A DNA stretch of 10,673 nucleotides from Dinochytrium kinnereticum. Taxonomy: Eukaryota; Chytridiomycota; Chytridiomycetes; Chytridiales; Chytridiaceae. A model generated the notes under the pieces. That model made no database searches. It saw only the letters and a list, made by a program, of their open reading frames with translations, and had not been told where the DNA came from. Of this stretch, positions 8,546 to 10,673 are shown one piece after another. A program made the position numbers and the translations under genes. The stretch is taken from assembly GCA_027604005.1 (NCBI GenBank), contig JADGJT010000592.1, positions 1 through 10,673 of the forward strand, given 5' to 3'. The first letter of the stretch is position 1; every line of letters begins with the position of its first letter.

Positions 8546-10293
8546 ATGGTTGACTCCACCACAACCGCTGAGGCTGCCGTCGCGCCCTCAAGCTTCAAGC
8601 GTGTCGTACGCGCCATCCTCACTTCACTCTCCTTCTGGATGGTCATTAGCATGCGTGAGTATTTTCCCCAATCTTTATGCTGCAGCAGACGAGACCAACT
8701 GGCATGCTTAAAACAGTTGCCGGCATCTGGTTGGGCTCCTCCGCTCCCGAGTTCTCCGTAAAGGCCAAACCCACTGCAAACATCTTCCTCAGAACCATCC
8801 AGTTTGTTGTTTTCCCCCTTGTCTTCTCCTCAATGGTTGCCGCTATCGCTGGCCACGGCGACCTCAAGTCTCTTGGACGTCTTGGACTCAAGTCATTTAT
8901 CTACTTTGAGGTCGCAACGGTGAGTGTTCAGTCGCCTACCCAACCCGTCCTGCCATGTCAGTATTGATCGTGTGAAGTAGACCCTTGCTCTCATCATTGG
9001 CCTCGCCATGGTCAATGTTCTCCGCCCTGGAGATAATGTTCCTAAGGACACTTATAAGCCTTTGGATGGGAGTGGCTTCTCGTATGAGGCTTGGATTGGC
9101 CATTTGACTCCAAAGACCTGGGGTGAGATGATGGGCGGTGAGCTTCTCCAGACTTTTGTTGCGTCAGTTATCTTTGGATGCGCTACAGCCATGTCGCCTC
9201 CTGAGCCCAGGGCGTTGATTGTTGACTTTGCGAATGCCGTCATGAAGGTTTATTTTCGTTTCTTGTTCTGTGGTAGATTCTTAACTGTACTGAATCTTTC
9301 TCTCTGCTTTCAATTGTGCCAGGTCATGTTCAACTTTGTCAACATTGTGGTGAGGCTCTCATCTCTTTACACAGTTCGTTTGCTCTACTTTTTGAGTTAG
9401 CTGAGCTATTCCACTTCTCCCATTTTTCACTTTGTAGATCTGGACTGCCCCCATCGGTGTTTGCTTCGCTATTGCTGGGGCCATCGGTAGCAAGTCTGGT
9501 GGTCTTTCCATTCTTGCCTCCCTCGGCAAGCTCGTTTTCTCCCTTTACCTCTCGCTGCTCATATTTGTCGTCATTGTCTTTGGAACGTAGGTCACAAGCA
9601 TGCACAGCAAACAGACATACTATGCCCAACTAATCGTATCACATTATAATTATCAGTGTCTTCCTTATCGCTAAAATCAACCCCCTCGAATTCTTCAAGG
9701 CCATCCGTGAACCTCTTCTCATCGCCTTCACCACTGCAACCTCCGAGGCTGCACTTCCCCGCGCCATTGAATGCCTCGAAGAGTATGGTGTCAGCCCCAG
9801 AGTCACCGTCTTCACCCTCTCCTTCGGCTACGCGTTCAACCTCGACGGATCTACCCTCTACCTCGCCCTCGCCTCGGTATTCTGTGCTCAAGCCACAGGC
9901 GTGAACAAATCCATCGGCGAGCAGATCATCATGGTTCTCCTCCTGATGGTCACCTCCAAAGGCGTCGCAGGTGTTCGAAGCGCGTCGTTGATCGTTCTAG
10001 CCTCCTCCCTCGCGACCTTCAACATCCCCGCTGAACCCATCGCCGTGATTCTCGGGGTGGATTGGTTCATGGACATGGGGAGGACGGTTGTGAATGTCAT
10101 GGGGAACTGCTTGGCCACCGTCTACATGGCCAAGCTGGAGAATGAGTTCAGGGTGGGGCCGGCGCATCATTTGACCAGGAGGGAACATGCGGATGTTGAC
10201 CCAGAGGCTCACGTTTTTGAGGACGACTGTGATGCGAAGGAGGGCGATGCTGTTGTGGCTGTAGAGGGGGCCAAGGATGTGAAGCAGGCTTAA
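8546..10293 (+). CDS. Dicarboxylate/amino acid:cation symporter (DAACS/SLC1), exons 8546-8654, 8717-8919, 8981-9247, 9323-9349, 9438-9586, 9657-10293
   Basis: A membrane symporter that takes up an acidic amino acid or dicarboxylate with cations, probably at the plasma membrane. Spliced length is 463 residues, typical of the family (E. coli GltP is 437). Visible marks: an early helix with AGIWLGSSAPEF; HP1 tip TTATSEAALPRA (277-288); TM7 NLDGS (313-317, the NMDGT motif); HP2 VTSKGVAGVRSAS (residue 359 is Arg); and TM8 D391, R394, T395, N398 and N402, which line up with GltPh D394, R397, T398, N401 and D405. R394 fits an acidic side chain as substrate. Asn at 402 and Leu in NLDGS match the bacterial H+-coupled GltP rather than Na+-coupled members. 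A hydrophilic tail of about 50 residues follows TM8. The ATG is the first in frame and has A at -3. Family sure; coupling ion and substrate inferred. Confidence 0.94.
8655..8716 (+). other. Intron 1 of the symporter gene (62 nt, phase 1)
   Basis: Donor C|GTGAGT, acceptor TTAAAACAG. Earlier AGs near 8682 would lead to an in-frame TAA. The chosen join gives WMVISM-L-AGIWLG, a continuous hydrophobic helix. Confidence 0.85.
8920..8980 (+). other. Intron 2 of the symporter gene (61 nt, phase 0)
   Basis: Donor ACG|GTGAGT, acceptor GTGAAGTAG. The join gives YFEVAT-TLALIIGLAMVNV, as expected for the family. Confidence 0.9.
9248..9322 (+). other. Intron 3 of the symporter gene (75 nt, phase 0)
   Basis: Donor AAG|GTTTAT, acceptor TTGTGCCAG. 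The join gives FANAVMK-VMFNFVNIV. Confidence 0.88.
9350..9437 (+). other. Intron 4 of the symporter gene (88 nt, phase 0)
   Basis: Donor GTG|GTGAGG, acceptor CACTTTGTAG. Together with intron 3 it delimits a 27-nt exon (9323-9349). The join gives NFVNIV-IWTAPIGVCFAIA, matching the family's helix. Confidence 0.88.
9587..9656 (+). other. Intron 5 of the symporter gene (70 nt, phase 2)
   Basis: Donor AC|GTAGGT, branch-like CAACTAATC, acceptor AATTATCAG. The join gives VIVFGT-VFLIAKINPLEFF. Confidence 0.9.
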
Positions 10294-10346
10294 AGGTCTC
10301 TTGCTTCAACTTAAAAAACACTCGAAGATTCCTTCCTCATCAATTG

Positions 10347-10352
10347 CATAAA
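10347..10352 (+). terminator. Weak candidate poly(A) signal for the symporter gene
   Basis: CATAAA, a one-base variant of AATAAA, 54 nt after the stop codon. It is the only near match in the 223-nt spacer before the kinase gene. Confidence 0.25.
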
Positions 10353-10396
10353 ATCCTCAACGTTCGTGCAGAATATTCCTCAGTTTATCCACGACC

Positions 10397-10415
10397 TCAC
10401 ACTTTGAAAGTGTGA
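10397..10415. promoter_or_regulatory. 19-nt inverted repeat upstream of the kinase gene
   Basis: TCACACTTT-G-AAAGTGTGA: two perfect 9-nt arms about a single central base, ending 101 nt before the kinase ATG. The position and symmetry fit a binding site for a dimeric regulator, or the foot of a small hairpin if it is transcribed. The function is inferred. Confidence 0.35.
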
Positions 10416-10516
10416 TACAAGGGTTCATGCCCTGAATGGCGTCTCACCATCCACAAAGCATGTCTCTGTGAACTGCACACTTCAAACCGTCCTTCAACCC
10501 TCCGCCGTCAGTGCGA

Positions 10517-10673
10517 ATGGACGACTCCATCCTGATCCCCCCGTCCTCCATCGAGGTGGACGAGTCCCATGTCCTGGGGTCAGGCGCTTCAGGGGTGGTC
10601 TACAGGGCAACGTAAGCCCCCCCCCCCCATCCACCAAGCCCCTCAAACCTAACACCTCTCCTCAGCTACGCCA
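10517..10673 (+). CDS. Protein kinase, N-terminal part only (cut by window end); exons 10517-10611, 10666-10673
   Basis: The ATG at 10517 opens MDDSILIPPSSIEVDESHVL followed by GSGASGVVYRATYA. GxGxxGxVY is the glycine-rich ATP-binding loop of a eukaryotic protein kinase, with the next beta strand beginning at RATYA. The very short lead before the loop (20 residues) and the SIEVDE-HVLGSGASGVV wording resemble tyrosine-kinase-like (TKL) kinases, but the class cannot be fixed from so little. The lysine, catalytic loop and DFG lie outside the window. The symporter gene ends 223 nt upstream on the same strand. Confidence 0.85.
10612..10665 (+). other. Intron 1 of the kinase gene (54 nt, phase 2)
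   Basis: Donor AC|GTAAGC, branch-like CCTAACAC at about 10647-10654, acceptor CTCCTCAG. Without splicing the frame stops at once (TAA at 10613). A run of 12 C follows the donor. Confidence 0.9.

Overview
The window is nuclear DNA of a fungus or fungus-like eukaryote with compact genes. All five genes have GT-AG introns, mostly 54-88 nt long, and there is no sign of operons, ribosome binding sites, insertion sequences or CRISPR. Two features point towards a zoosporic (flagellated, chytrid-like) fungus. One is a bacterial/animal-type SLC1 (DAACS) acidic amino-acid symporter. The other is a minus-strand protein whose N-terminus resembles ciliary microtubule inner proteins of the CFAP107 type. 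This placement is an inference, not something the sequence proves.

Layout. (1) 1-873, plus strand: the 5'-truncated gene for N-alpha-acetyltransferase 50 (NAA50/San), three exons visible. (2) 874-1318: convergent intergenic spacer, T-rich, with an AATAAA signal. (3) 2578-1319, minus strand: a three-exon gene for a mostly disordered protein of about 363 aa with a TGNW...STYRDSY motif near its N-terminus. (4) 2579-3619: divergent intergenic region of about 1 kb with some coding-like but unassignable minus-strand stretches. (5) 3620-7847, plus strand: a two-exon gene for a 1,387-aa low-complexity protein, Pro/Gln-rich at the N-terminus, carrying five diverged tandem copies of an unrecognised repeat of about 54-68 aa (RRRLSDP...SSR-D-FERFLHFGITG). 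(6) 7848-8545: spacer and pyrimidine-rich promoter. (7) 8546-10293, plus strand: a six-exon gene for a 463-aa DAACS symporter. (8) 10294-10516: short spacer with a 19-nt inverted repeat. (9) 10517-10673 and beyond: the first exons of a protein kinase gene, cut by the window end.

The genes do not form an obvious pathway; they look like ordinary neighbours on a gene-dense chromosome. The most original item is the large repeat protein. Two of its repeat copies keep ten identical residues while eight of the ten codons differ synonymously, which indicates selection on the protein motif. The symporter carries Asn at the TM8 position where Na+-coupled relatives have Asp, which suggests proton coupling, and it has an altered HP2 tip. 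The NAA50 carries Gln in place of a usually conserved Gly in its acetyl-CoA loop.
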